From positions 1 to 55,049 of the forward strand of contig CADADN010000019.1 of assembly GCA_902786665.1 (NCBI GenBank): 55,049 nt of DNA, in the 5' to 3' direction. The notes under the pieces are model-generated. The model did not search any database. It saw nothing but the letters and a program-made list of their open reading frames with translations, and had not been told where the DNA came from. Position 1 is the first letter of the stretch. Each line of letters begins with the position of its first letter. Source of the DNA: an uncultured Prevotellaceae bacterium. GTDB taxonomy: Bacteria > Bacteroidota > Bacteroidia > Bacteroidales > Bacteroidaceae. A program made the position numbers and the translations under genes. This document shows positions 39,183-48,479 of the stretch, piece by piece.

Positions 39183-40946
39183 TTATCTGCCTCCTCCTCC
39201 TCCGCCGCCGGAGAAGCCACCGCCGCCTCCGATTGACGAATGGCTTGAGAAGCCAGAGGAAGATGTGGAACGTTCCGCCATGCGCTCAACAGCAGTGGTC
39301 GTGGCAGTGTAAATGGAGTCGCTGAACATATAGATGACATCGCCACTATTTACTGATATAGACTCATCAAGGCTCTTGGTGATGTTGGAAAGCTTAAGAT
39401 ATTCCGGACATATTGTCTCCATGTCTTTCCTGACTTGGTCTGCCAATCCGAAGAACTCGGCGTATACCAGATATTGGTCCCAAAGCCCCACCTCCATTGT
39501 TCCGCGCTCGTTGAGCAAGGTGAAGTCCTGCAAGAAAGCTTTCAGTCCATAGAGATGTGCGGCATTCTGTTTTGTGTATTCATCGTCGGGCTTGCCTTCC
39601 AACGCCTTCAAGAAGTTTTGGATATCGGTTTTGTTGCGCTTCTGCCTGCACCAGTTGTCAAATTCGTCTGGTTGCAGCACCAGGTCGTCGCCCGACGCCA
39701 GTGTGAGCAACATCAACACATGACAAGCCAAGCGGTCGTCGCCTTTGGCATTTTGGTCCATCTTTTTCAAAGGATGGACTATTTTCAGCATCTCCCTTTC
39801 CTTCTCCTTGTATTCCTCGCGAACAATAGTCACGTCCCCCTTGGCCATGAGTTTCAGCAGCAACGCACCAATGACGTTCTGGTCGCTCATACCGTAGAAA
39901 TAGGACAGGTCGTCTATCACCATCTTGTTCTTAACCAATGTCCAATCTTTCTTCACGTCACGGAAATAATTGCCTTTCACAATGCCGAGTTTCTTTCGCT
40001 TATGCCATTTGCGCAACGGTGCAAGCGACACCACCCACCATGCTGCACACAACAACAACCATAACAAGGATAACAACAGGTCGACTACCAGGTCCATACA
40101 GAAATACACTATGATAGCAAACAAAAAAGCAAAGCCACAAAACACCCATTCCCAGAAGCCCATGCCCTCGTCCTCGGCATTGTCTTTCAGGAAGTCGCTG
40201 CCGTTGAGTGCCCTCTGCTTGCGGCTCTCCCAACTCTCGTCAGCAGCTGACGCCGGTTGGAACATATCCTTATCGAACTCGAGCATGACAATCATCCGCT
40301 TGCCTTTGCCTATTGGACCTTTGGGAGTAGCAACGATGCTGTTACCCTCGAACACGATGTTTCCTTCATAGCCGAAAGCCCAACGGCGTGTGTTGGCTTC
40401 AGAGAGCTGAATACCGTCGGCTGCAGTAATGACTATCCGTGCCTGCTCCACAGTACAATCCATATCAACAAAGCAGTGGTTGAACCCGTCGTTCGTATCA
40501 TAGCTTTTCACAAGGTTGGTCAGATTGTAACGCACCACGTACTCGTGCTCACCCCAGTCGCCAAAGCCCCAGCACACTTCCTGGCCTTTGTTGGCAAGTC
40601 CGCACTTGCCTGCCTTCTCTTTGCGGCTGGCATCAACATCCCACTTGTTGAGGGTCTCAAACGGCACAAGGCCAGAATGCCCCGGGACATATCCCTCTAC
40701 CGTCAGATTTTCAATGATCCCATCGATGTTGCGATGTATCACATACCACTCCGTTTTTGCGTCACTTTTGTCCAAGTTGATGAGCCAACGTTCCTCTATG
40801 GCTGCCGTACCATCCTTGTGGAGAACGGCCTTGACATCAATCCGTTTTACGACACTTGCCACACTCCCCACAGTAGGAAGTAGTGTCAGAAGTGACAACA
40901 ATGCAACCCAGACTTTCATTTTTTTCATTTTGACATATATGCTCAT
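39183..40946 (-). CDS. DUF2207-type membrane protein
   Basis: 587 residues. Start at 40946 chosen because ATGA overlaps the upstream gene's stop; the signal-like MKKMKVWVALLSLLTLLPTV begins seven residues in. N-terminal beta domain at about 35-250 (IDVKAVLHKDGTAAIEERW, EHEYVVRYNLTNLVKS), transmembrane helices at about 278-325 (FLFAIIVYFCMDLVVDLLL, LLCAAWWVVSLAPL), a cytoplasmic helical domain at about 345-550, and the typical Ser/Gly-rich end SIGGGGGFSGGGGGGG. This is the standard architecture of DUF2207 predicted membrane proteins; function unknown. Confidence 0.8.
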   Translation of the reverse strand: MSIYVKMKKMKVWVALLSLLTLLPTVGSVASVVKRIDVKAVLHKDGTAAIEERWLINLDKSDAKTEWYVIHRNIDGIIENLTVEGYVPGHSGLVPFETLNKWDVDASRKEKAGKCGLANKGQEVCWGFGDWGEHEYVVRYNLTNLVKSYDTNDGFNHCFVDMDCTVEQARIVITAADGIQLSEANTRRWAFGYEGNIVFEGNSIVATPKGPIGKGKRMIVMLEFDKDMFQPASAADESWESRKQRALNGSDFLKDNAEDEGMGFWEWVFCGFAFLFAIIVYFCMDLVVDLLLSLLWLLLCAAWWVVSLAPLRKWHKRKKLGIVKGNYFRDVKKDWTLVKNKMVIDDLSYFYGMSDQNVIGALLLKLMAKGDVTIVREEYKEKEREMLKIVHPLKKMDQNAKGDDRLACHVLMLLTLASGDDLVLQPDEFDNWCRQKRNKTDIQNFLKALEGKPDDEYTKQNAAHLYGLKAFLQDFTLLNERGTMEVGLWDQYLVYAEFFGLADQVRKDMETICPEYLKLSNITKSLDESISVNSGDVIYMFSDSIYTATTTAVERMAERSTSSSGFSSHSSIGGGGGFSGGGGGGGR

Positions 40947-42298
40947 TTATTGGTGATCAGCGGTCTTTGGTAAAACTTGAGCATGTAGATGTTGAGGATG
41001 GTCAAGTATTTGCTTTCCAATTCGTTCTGTTGAGCTTGCACGAGGTTGGTCTTGCCAGTCATCAGTTCCACGATGTTTTTCAGCCCTAGTCGGAACTGCT
41101 CGCTGAGGAGTTCATAACTCGCTTCCTGGCTTGCCGTAGCCTCTTTCGCCGCTTTAAACTTGCTCTGGTTGGTAGTGGCATCAATCCAGAAAGTCTCTAT
41201 GGAATTGTAGAGTGTCTTCTGCTTGTCTTTCAAATCGAGAATGTAATTGTCGCGTTGCAGGCGAGCCTTGTTCATGGCAGTCTTGGTCTGCCGGTTGTCG
41301 AGGATGGGGATGCTCAAGGTGGCACCAACGGCGAAATCGAGGTTGGTCTTAAGTTGAAAGCCCCAGTTGTCATTGCTCATCGATGTGGTGTTGGTTGAGA
41401 AGCCACCCGAAAGACTTACCGTGGGACTCATTCCCGCTCGAGCGATGTCAAGGCTGATGTCGCTGCTCTCAATGGCCAGCAGGGCACTCTTGATTTCGGG
41501 ACGGTTGTCGAGGGCGGTTAAGTAGACAGAAGAGAGGGAAGGAATTTTTTCCAATGCCTGTGCATCTGCATATGTCGGGATGGCGATGTCGAAGTCGGTA
41601 GCTTCAGTGAGTTCCAACTGTTGCTTGAGTTGGAACAAATAGTTTTTCACATTGCTCTCAGCAGCTACGATATTGTACTCGTCCTGAGCACGTTGCGCAG
41701 TGAGTTGTGCCAGGTCGGCACGGCTCATCTTACCCACTTCCACCATGACGATGCCTCGCTGCTCGTTCAGTTTGCTGGTCTCGAGACTTTGCTTGGTCAC
41801 GGCGATGGCCTCGGTGGCATAAAGGATTTGCACGTAAAGCTGCACGATGCGTTCCTCTATGCTGCGAGCGATGACTACAGAGTCCACTTGTGCCTGTTGG
41901 GCGGTCAACTGATTGAGTTTGATGGTGTTCTTGTTGCGGTTGCCGTTCCACACCGTCCAGTTGGCATTGACACCGTAACTGCCACTGTAATAGACCTTGT
42001 CGATGCTCGACTGCACGTAACCGTTGGCTACGGTGCTCTTCCCGGCATTGATGAATGGCCGGTACACGATGTTCTGGCTTGTGGAAGCGTTCATTGAGGG
42101 AAGAAGCTCGGCTTTCGACTGCAGGATGTCTTCCTCGGCGGATAGTCTTTGAATCTGGCTCTTCTTCAGTTGGATGTTGTTCTGCAAGGCATAGTCGATG
42201 CACTCTTGCAGCGTCCATTTCTTCCCTGTGGATTGGCCGTAAGCGGGTAGGGCGGCCAGCATCATCAGCCATACCCATGCCGTCAGTATTCTCTTCAT
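40943..42298 (-). CDS. TolC-family outer-membrane efflux channel
   Basis: 451 residues; signal peptide MKRILTAWVWLMMLAALPAYGQ. The two OEP repeats are visible: WTLQECIDYALQNNIQLKKS start, helical hairpins (QLTAQRAQDEYNIVAAESNV), and the second half (ISLDIARAGMSPTVSLSGGF, LDNRQTKTAMNKARLQRDNY, YELLSEQFRLGLKNIVELM). Forms the outer-membrane/periplasmic tunnel of tripartite export systems. No membrane-fusion protein or RND/ABC pump gene is adjacent; instead the stop codon overlaps the DUF2207 start, implying co-expression with that protein. Confidence 0.88.
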   Translation of the reverse strand: MKRILTAWVWLMMLAALPAYGQSTGKKWTLQECIDYALQNNIQLKKSQIQRLSAEEDILQSKAELLPSMNASTSQNIVYRPFINAGKSTVANGYVQSSIDKVYYSGSYGVNANWTVWNGNRNKNTIKLNQLTAQQAQVDSVVIARSIEERIVQLYVQILYATEAIAVTKQSLETSKLNEQRGIVMVEVGKMSRADLAQLTAQRAQDEYNIVAAESNVKNYLFQLKQQLELTEATDFDIAIPTYADAQALEKIPSLSSVYLTALDNRPEIKSALLAIESSDISLDIARAGMSPTVSLSGGFSTNTTSMSNDNWGFQLKTNLDFAVGATLSIPILDNRQTKTAMNKARLQRDNYILDLKDKQKTLYNSIETFWIDATTNQSKFKAAKEATASQEASYELLSEQFRLGLKNIVELMTGKTNLVQAQQNELESKYLTILNIYMLKFYQRPLITNK

Positions 42299-42356
42299 AA
42301 ATATGTTGTTACGCGTTCAGTGTGGTGATAGAGGTCTAAATATGCTTCTATTCATG

Positions 42357-42364
42357 CAAAATTA
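42357..42364 (-). promoter_or_regulatory. -7 box of the TolC/DUF2207 operon
   Basis: TAATTTTG on the minus strand followed by CATGAATAG; predicted start about 42350, leader about 52 nt. The nearest TTG is 24 bp upstream, a little far. Confidence 0.45.
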
Positions 42365-42529
42365 TATCTTTTATGGCATAAAATAAAACAAATGCGCTTT
42401 TTTTTGATTTTTCATTCGCTATTTTCCAGAATTTACATTTTCTATTCTTCATTTCCTTCTCTCATTTTTCATCTTTTTTTATTCTTTTCCCCTTGTTTTT
42501 CATCGTATGCTAAAAAAATGGCAAAGTTT

Positions 42530-42560
42530 TTGTACAGTTCAAGTAAAATAGCGACATTTG
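42530..42560 (+). promoter_or_regulatory. Promoter of the SusC/SusD/phosphodiesterase operon
   Basis: TTG at 42530-42532, 20-bp spacer, GACATTTG at 42553-42560 (first base of the -7 box differs from consensus). Predicted start about 42567, leader about 54 nt. Confidence 0.45.
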
Positions 42561-42620
42561 CACGCTGAAACGACATAACAAACTATATTAGGTTTTAATT
42601 TTTAAAGTAAAAAGAAAAGG

Positions 42621-45362
42621 ATGAAAGAATTGAACATTCTGTGTGCGGCGTTTCTGCTCTTCCCTTTTTGTGCATGGGCAGATGACGACGTACCTTTGTC
42701 TGACAATCCTGTCGACTCTCAGTTTGTTTGGAACAAAAGCCTTGACGAGGTGGTGGTGACGGGGCAGGGTGGAGCTGTTTCCAAGCGGCGGCTCTCCTCC
42801 AACGTCACAAAGCTTTCATCTGCAGAACTGGCGAAGTTGCCCACCATGCGCATCGACCAGATGTTGCAGAATGCGCTGCCAAACGTGCAGATCACTTTAA
42901 CCAACGGACAGCCAGGCACCACTTCCATGTTCAAGTCGCGTGGGCTCTCATCCGCCTTCACCAACTCTACACCTGTGATTTACGTCGATGGTGTACGGGT
43001 GGACAATATGAACACCGGTTCATCGCTTTTCAATGTCATGAACAATGCTTATGGAGACATCAATGGGCAGACAGCAGCGTCAAGTGCCATAGGAGACATA
43101 CCAATGGAGAACATCGACCATATAGAATATGTACCAGGCGGAGCCGCCACCACACTCTATGGCTCCGATGCTGCCAATGGTGTCATACAAATCTTCACCA
43201 AGAACCATGGAGCAGGACGGTTCAATGCTTCCTTCACCACCCAGTTGGGCGTGGATGTGGCCAACTCTCAGTTCTATCATTTCAACCGTACCAAGGAGTT
43301 GCTGCACCAGACAGGATTTCAACAAAAGTATGGGCTTGCATTCTCCGGAGGCACGGAGCGCATGGGCTATTCGTTGGGAGCCAGCATGATGCACAATACC
43401 GGCACCATCATCCATGATGGAAACGAGCAGAAGAAATATGATTTGCGTTTCGGCTCATCCATTCGTGTGAACTCCATGTTGAAGTATGTCAACTCCTTCG
43501 GTTTTGTGGAAGAAGAATACCGACGCAACCGCAATGGCAATCAAGGATACTATACCGGACTATGGTTTGCTGAGGGAGCAGCGGCAGCCAATTTCACCTA
43601 CACAGGCGAGGATGGCAACCAGCACAACTTTCCCGCCAACATCGACGCTGCTACGCCATATGAATTTGCCAAGATGAAGGCTTTCGTGTCGCAGGCGGAG
43701 GCTTTGCAGGATCATAAGGAGAATGTGAAGCGATTCCAGACCTCGCAGCAACTGGAATTCACACCATTGAAAGACCTCACTTTCCACGCCACACTCGGAA
43801 TGGACTACCGCTACAACACCGACAAACTGGTGGAGACCAACAAATACCTCATCCATACACAGATGAAGCCCGCAGGAACAACTGATGCCGGAAGTGTGGC
43901 CAACTACGACCGCAACTACTACGGCATCACCGGCGAACTGAACGGACAGTGGAAGTATTTCCATGAGGACAACTTGTTCAGCAACATCCTCACAGGAGGA
44001 TTCCAATACTTCAGCACCAACGACCACCAAAGCCTCTACAAAGGACAAAACGTACGCGACGGGGCACGCATCATGTCGGGCGCCGGCACCATCTACGCTG
44101 ACGAGTGGCATAGTTATCTGCACAGTTACGGTGGATACCTGCAAGACAACTTCGGATGGCGAAACCGTTATTATCTCGACCTAGGACTGCGACTCGACTA
44201 TAACACCGCATTTGGCGACAATGTGGGGGTGCAGGCTTATCCAAAGGTAGGAGTGTCTTACATCCTCTCCGACGAGCCTTGGATGGAGAACCTCGTCTAT
44301 GGCGGATGGGTGAATTCGCTCAAGTTCATGGCGAACTATGGCGTGGCGGGAAGCTATCCCCCGGCTTTCGAGTACCAACGCACCGTTGAGGTCAGTTCAT
44401 ATCTTGACAAGCAGGCCAACACCTTCGGAAAGAACGGCAATCCCGACCTCGGACCGGAGAAGAAACACTCCTTCGAGGTGGGCGTGCAAGGCCTGTTCTT
44501 CCATAAGATCCTCAACTTCGGCTTCACTTTCTACAGGGCGCTCACCAAAGACGCACTCTTCAACGTGCCAACATTGCCTTCATCCGGGCAAAACAATTCC
44601 TACCTCGCCAACATCGGCAAAATCAGGAACCGGGGCATAGAAATGTACGTTGGAGCCACCATCGTCGACAACGAGGAATGGGGGGTGAGCATGCGCGCGT
44701 CACTCAACACCAACAGCAACAAGGTGATTTCCACGGCAGGCATCGCACCCTTCGCCATCGGCGGCTTTTCCTCACGCACCATCGTCACCGTAGTGGAAGA
44801 GGGAAAGTCGGTGGGATTCCTCAGAGGCACCGCCACCATACTCAACGATGACAACACCGTGAAAGAGACACTGTACAACCAAGACCTGGGACGCACCATC
44901 CCCACTTGGTATGGCAACTTCTCCATCTCTGCCCGCTGGAAGAAACTCAACTTCACCCTCATAGGCGACTATCAGTCTGGTGCATACGTGCACTCCTTCG
45001 ACAGGCAGTTCAGATTTGCTAAAGGCATCACCGACAATGCCATACCACAGGCGGCATTGCAAGGGACCACACAGGCGAAATCATGGCTTAATTTCACCAA
45101 TTTCTTTGTAGAAAAAGCCGACTTCCTGAAAATACGTAACATTGGTATAGACTACATATTTAAATTCCAAGACAAAATCGTGCACGACCTCAGTCTGGCG
45201 TTCAACGTATACAACCCGCTATCATGGACCAGCAGCAGCGTCGACCCGGAGGCGGTGCTCAGCGGCGCAAGGACGCAAGGAGCGGTGGCAACAGGAGGAC
45301 TGAGCTACAGCAGTTACAGCCAGCCACGGCAGTATGTGCTTACCGCAAAAGTGAGTTTCTAA
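42621..45362 (+). CDS. SusC-like TonB-dependent receptor
   Basis: 913 residues. Signal peptide MKELNILCAAFLLFPFCAWA; no carboxypeptidase-regulatory domain, unlike most SusC proteins; TonB box LDEVVVTGQGG at about 41-51; plug at about 55-195 (LPTMRIDQMLQNALPNVQI, STPVIYVDGVRVDNM, IEYVPGGAATTLYGSDAANG); beta-barrel to the C-terminus YVLTAKVSF. It is paired with the SusD-like lipoprotein 30 bp downstream, forming an import complex for a substrate captured at the surface. The third gene encodes a phosphodiesterase rather than a glycosidase, so the cargo may be phosphorylated or a nucleotide, but that is inference. Confidence 0.9.
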   Translation: MKELNILCAAFLLFPFCAWADDDVPLSDNPVDSQFVWNKSLDEVVVTGQGGAVSKRRLSSNVTKLSSAELAKLPTMRIDQMLQNALPNVQITLTNGQPGTTSMFKSRGLSSAFTNSTPVIYVDGVRVDNMNTGSSLFNVMNNAYGDINGQTAASSAIGDIPMENIDHIEYVPGGAATTLYGSDAANGVIQIFTKNHGAGRFNASFTTQLGVDVANSQFYHFNRTKELLHQTGFQQKYGLAFSGGTERMGYSLGASMMHNTGTIIHDGNEQKKYDLRFGSSIRVNSMLKYVNSFGFVEEEYRRNRNGNQGYYTGLWFAEGAAAANFTYTGEDGNQHNFPANIDAATPYEFAKMKAFVSQAEALQDHKENVKRFQTSQQLEFTPLKDLTFHATLGMDYRYNTDKLVETNKYLIHTQMKPAGTTDAGSVANYDRNYYGITGELNGQWKYFHEDNLFSNILTGGFQYFSTNDHQSLYKGQNVRDGARIMSGAGTIYADEWHSYLHSYGGYLQDNFGWRNRYYLDLGLRLDYNTAFGDNVGVQAYPKVGVSYILSDEPWMENLVYGGWVNSLKFMANYGVAGSYPPAFEYQRTVEVSSYLDKQANTFGKNGNPDLGPEKKHSFEVGVQGLFFHKILNFGFTFYRALTKDALFNVPTLPSSGQNNSYLANIGKIRNRGIEMYVGATIVDNEEWGVSMRASLNTNSNKVISTAGIAPFAIGGFSSRTIVTVVEEGKSVGFLRGTATILNDDNTVKETLYNQDLGRTIPTWYGNFSISARWKKLNFTLIGDYQSGAYVHSFDRQFRFAKGITDNAIPQAALQGTTQAKSWLNFTNFFVEKADFLKIRNIGIDYIFKFQDKIVHDLSLAFNVYNPLSWTSSSVDPEAVLSGARTQGAVATGGLSYSSYSQPRQYVLTAKVSF

Positions 45363-45392
45363 CACAAGTGCATCATTTTCAAAACAGACATT

Positions 45393-46814
45393 ATGAAACT
45401 GAAATATGGACTACTGATGGTGGCGGCGCTGCTGATGGGAAGCTGCGACCTTGTCACACCCGACGAAATCGTCAACCCGAATGTCGATGAAGACGCTTTC
45501 CTGCGCTCTGACAACCCTATGGAAACATGGGTGAACGGTACGGAGAAAGAATTCGCATTGCGCATGTCCGACTTTGTCGAACTGATGGAAATCCTCTCCG
45601 ACAATTACTTCAACAACTATACGCGGTCGAGCAAGGTGTTCGACGTCCCGCAACTCCTTTACACCGATGCCGATGTCACCAACCTTCAACGCCATGTAGG
45701 CGCACTGAGGGAGATGGCCGACTACGGACTGACGACGGTGGCAAAGGCAGACCGCAACACCAACGACGAGCAACGCTTCCACCTGCTCTACATCAAGGCC
45801 TATTCCTTCTTGCTGGCAGGTGACTTCTTCAGGGCACTGCCAGTGAAAAATGGAGGTGACGTGGTGGAATGGGAAGGACATCTCAGGACCGCCATGGAGG
45901 TGCTTGACCAGGCATTGCCTTTGGCGCAAAACGATGAGCAGAAGGCTTTCATACACACCCTTTACGCAAGGGCGGCACACCGACTCGGCGATCGTGAGAA
46001 GGCCGTGGCTCATGCCAGGCAGTCTTTGGCTTGCTCGGGAGACTTCTACCGCCAAGTGCAATTCGACAGCAAGAACGGCGTGCTCAACAGGGCGCAAGAG
46101 GCAATATGGAGCGACTGGTTCCAACCACTGCCAAGGCTCGATTTCCTCGACCCCAAATACTTCCAGATGAGCAGCACAGACCAGTGTCCCATCACCATAG
46201 CAAAGGCAGAAGAGAACCTGCTCATCCTGGCCGAGGCTGCATTGGCGGAAAACAATTTGACCGAAGCCAAGGCACAACTCACCACATTGCTGCGACTGGT
46301 GAAGTCTCGCCCCGTGCAAGCGGACATCAACGACCAATTGGAGGGACGTTACAATGGAGGACTTAAGGCCTTCCCCAATGACCCTTTCTATCGCGTTCAG
46401 GCATCACCCGAAGACTCCCTCCGCAACGCGTTGATCATCGACCGACGCCCGCCTTTCCTCGTCACCATCCCTTACATCTCAGGCACTTCTGTGACACAAG
46501 ACATGATCGACGGACTCGACAACCACGATAGTGCCCTCGAACTGCTCTACCTCATGCGACAGGAAATCTTTTTCGCAGAAGGCAGAAGGCCGGCAGACCT
46601 TGGCATTCGTCTGCCGCTCTGCGAGGTGGAGGCGGTCGGTTTGGGCAACGCAGATGCATACACAGAGGCTTTCATCCCGTCTTTCGTGCCAAAAAATGGA
46701 GGACTCGATGACTTCACCATCAACGATGAGGCAAAGACAGTGACCATCACTTATAATATGAATAAGGTGTTGGTGGAGCATGCACGTGCCGCCGAGGTCA
46801 TGCCTTTTGAATGA
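45393..46814 (+). CDS. SusD/RagB-like surface lipoprotein
   Basis: 473 residues; signal and lipobox MKLKYGLLMVAALLMGSC (Cys 18). TPR-type helical scaffold of SusD proteins: about 95-230 (ALREMADYGLTTVAKA, LYIKAYSFLLAGDFFRALPV, LDQALPLAQNDEQKAFIHTL) and the RagB-like C-terminal half (ITIAKAEENLLILAEAALAE, LYLMRQEIFFAEGRRPADLG). Position right after SusC and the outer-leaflet anchor fit the lid of the TonB importer. Ligand residues cannot be inferred. Confidence 0.85.
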   Translation: MKLKYGLLMVAALLMGSCDLVTPDEIVNPNVDEDAFLRSDNPMETWVNGTEKEFALRMSDFVELMEILSDNYFNNYTRSSKVFDVPQLLYTDADVTNLQRHVGALREMADYGLTTVAKADRNTNDEQRFHLLYIKAYSFLLAGDFFRALPVKNGGDVVEWEGHLRTAMEVLDQALPLAQNDEQKAFIHTLYARAAHRLGDREKAVAHARQSLACSGDFYRQVQFDSKNGVLNRAQEAIWSDWFQPLPRLDFLDPKYFQMSSTDQCPITIAKAEENLLILAEAALAENNLTEAKAQLTTLLRLVKSRPVQADINDQLEGRYNGGLKAFPNDPFYRVQASPEDSLRNALIIDRRPPFLVTIPYISGTSVTQDMIDGLDNHDSALELLYLMRQEIFFAEGRRPADLGIRLPLCEVEAVGLGNADAYTEAFIPSFVPKNGGLDDFTINDEAKTVTITYNMNKVLVEHARAAEVMPFE

Positions 46815-46815
46815 A

Positions 46816-48141
46816 ATGGAGATGAAGAGAAACATGTGCAATAAAGTGTTTTTGGCAGTGGCGTTTCTGGCGTGGAATATGAACATCGCCGCACAGCCAC
46901 AAACAGAAGCCACACCCAAGTATGTCATACTCATCACCATCGATGGGATGCGTGCCGAGATGGTGGACGACCCATTGATGCCGTCACCCTTCCTAAAGAT
47001 GATGAGCAGGGAAGGGATGCGCATCAGTAAAGTGATTGGCATACCGCCAGCAGCCACCTATCCCTCGCATACCACACTGGTCACAGGCGAGGTGCCTGCC
47101 AAGCACCGCGTCTTCTACAATCGGCCTTTCTTGTGGAACAAGGACACCGCGCGCATCAGCTATTGGTATGCCGACAGCATCGCCGTGTCCACCATTTGGC
47201 AAAAGGCTCACGAGGCGGGGATGAAGACAGCTTCGCTCTTCTGGCCCGTTTCGACAGGTTCCCCCTATATCGACTACAACGTGCCGGAATTCTGGTCGCT
47301 CGACTACAGTTGCGACCAGATGGAGTATATCAAACCTTTTTGTACACCTATTGGCATCCTCGATGAGTTGGAAAGCAACGCCTGTGGAAAACTTGACACC
47401 ATCACCTATCAGGCGGGGTCGATGCAGCGAGACGGACGAACAGCCGCCATGGCCAATTACCTGATGAACCACTACCAACCCAGGTTGACGACCATACATC
47501 TCATCACCACCGACTACAGCCAGCACGACCATGGCACCATGAGTCAACAGCTCTTGTTCGACGTAGGCAGCGTAGACCATGCCGTGGGCAGCATCCTTGA
47601 AAACCTAAGACTCACACACAGGATGGACAGTACGGTGGTCATCGTATGTGGCGATCACGGATTCTGCGATTACTCGCAGGTCGTCAGTCCCAATGTGTGG
47701 CTCACGCGAGCAGGTCTCCTCAGTGAAAAGCCCGGTGGAGAATGGAAAGCCTGCTTTTATGGCGGGGGCAACACCAGTTTCCTCTATCTGCACAAAGGCG
47801 ACGACAAGAAAACCATCAAACGCATACGACGCTTGCTCGACCAACTTCCCTACAACGAACGCCAACTCTTCCGTGTGGTGGAGAAAGAGGAATTGACGGC
47901 CAAGGGTGCCGACCCGGCTGCCGTGCTGGCCTTGGAGCCGATGGTGGGAGTTGCCGTCGCCAACGACCGCATAGAAGAACCTGTAAGGCAACAAAAGGGC
48001 GGAACACACGGCTTCGTCAGCGGGCAAGACGCCACCACACTCATCGCCTATGGAGCCGGCATCGCCCCAAGCCGCCAGGATTCCATCCGCCAAACAGACA
48101 TAGCGCCTTGGATACTCCGCATGCTCGGCGTTTCAGAATAG
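46816..48141 (+). CDS. Exported ENPP-type nucleotide pyrophosphatase/phosphodiesterase
   Basis: 441 residues from ATG 46816, one base after the SusD stop (an alternative start at 46822). Signal-like CNKVFLAVAFLAWNMNIAAQ. Alkaline-phosphatase superfamily motifs: ILITIDGMRAEM with metal Asp; catalytic Thr in PPAATYPSHTTLVTG; metal ligands in TTDYSQHDHG, CGDHGFCDYS and KGGTHGFVSG. This is the type I phosphodiesterase/nucleotide pyrophosphatase fold, which hydrolyses nucleotide or phospholipid-like phosphodiesters. Translational coupling with SusD suggests it processes material for, or taken up by, the SusCD complex in the periplasm or at the surface. Confidence 0.85.
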   Translation: MEMKRNMCNKVFLAVAFLAWNMNIAAQPQTEATPKYVILITIDGMRAEMVDDPLMPSPFLKMMSREGMRISKVIGIPPAATYPSHTTLVTGEVPAKHRVFYNRPFLWNKDTARISYWYADSIAVSTIWQKAHEAGMKTASLFWPVSTGSPYIDYNVPEFWSLDYSCDQMEYIKPFCTPIGILDELESNACGKLDTITYQAGSMQRDGRTAAMANYLMNHYQPRLTTIHLITTDYSQHDHGTMSQQLLFDVGSVDHAVGSILENLRLTHRMDSTVVIVCGDHGFCDYSQVVSPNVWLTRAGLLSEKPGGEWKACFYGGGNTSFLYLHKGDDKKTIKRIRRLLDQLPYNERQLFRVVEKEELTAKGADPAAVLALEPMVGVAVANDRIEEPVRQQKGGTHGFVSGQDATTLIAYGAGIAPSRQDSIRQTDIAPWILRMLGVSE

Positions 48142-48447
48142 GTTGAGGATGTTTAAGATACTTTTATGGCTTCTATAGAGTCTATAGTCTCTATGGTTTC
48201 TATAGTTTTTATAGATTCTGTAGTTTCTATAGATTCTATAGTTTCTATAGATTCTGTAGTTTCTATAGATTCTATAGTTTCTATAGATTCTATAGTTTCT
48301 ATAGATTCTATAGTTTCTATAGTTACTATAGTTTCTATAATATCTATAGCATCTATAACTTCTACAATTCCAACTTCTCTAATCCTCCTCCCCCTTCCCA
48401 AATCTTTTAGGCGGTTTGTCAAATTTATAGGGTGACATCGTGAGTTT
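48142..48447. other. Intergenic region with tandem array
   Basis: 338 bp between the phosphodiesterase and rhamnulokinase genes. Almost all of 48172-48368 is the 9-bp array; pyrimidine-rich sequence follows (48370-48415). Long frames on both strands (48153-48422 minus, 48166-48435 plus) are products of the array. Confidence 0.7.
48172..48368. repeat. 9-bp TCTATAG(A/T)T array upstream of rhaB
   Basis: About 22 units of consensus TCTATAGTT or TCTATAGAT, with the middle units alternating and the edges degraded (TCTGTAGTT, TCTATAATA, TCTACAATT). The period is exactly 9 bp. It ends about 85 bp before the rhamnulokinase -7 box. Read in the direction of rhaB the core is TCTATAG. Confidence 0.9.
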
Positions 48448-48479
48448 GTTCCTAAATTTGCAAAAAATACCTTAGGAAC
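48448..48479 (+). promoter_or_regulatory. rhaB promoter with overlapping palindromic operator
   Basis: TAAATTTG at 48453-48460 is the -7 box (predicted start about 48467). GTTCCTAA (48448-48455) and TTAGGAAC (48472-48479) are a perfect inverted repeat around it, the right arm touching the ATG at 48480. The left arm overlaps the -7 box and lies upstream of the predicted start, so it acts on DNA, not RNA. Likely target of the local AraC-type regulator or another repressor. Confidence 0.55.

Larger units (their letters stand above)
42299..42620. other. AT-rich divergent promoter region
   Basis: 322 bp with no gene, strongly T-rich (about 42400-42500). It carries the leftward -7 box for the TolC gene and the rightward promoter for the SusC-like gene. 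No clear operator repeat was found. Confidence 0.6.

Noticed and set aside
48153-48435. Long frames on both strands (SIDSIVSIDS, ETIESIETIES)
   Set aside because: Products of the 9-bp array, whose period keeps every frame open; no start context or domain.
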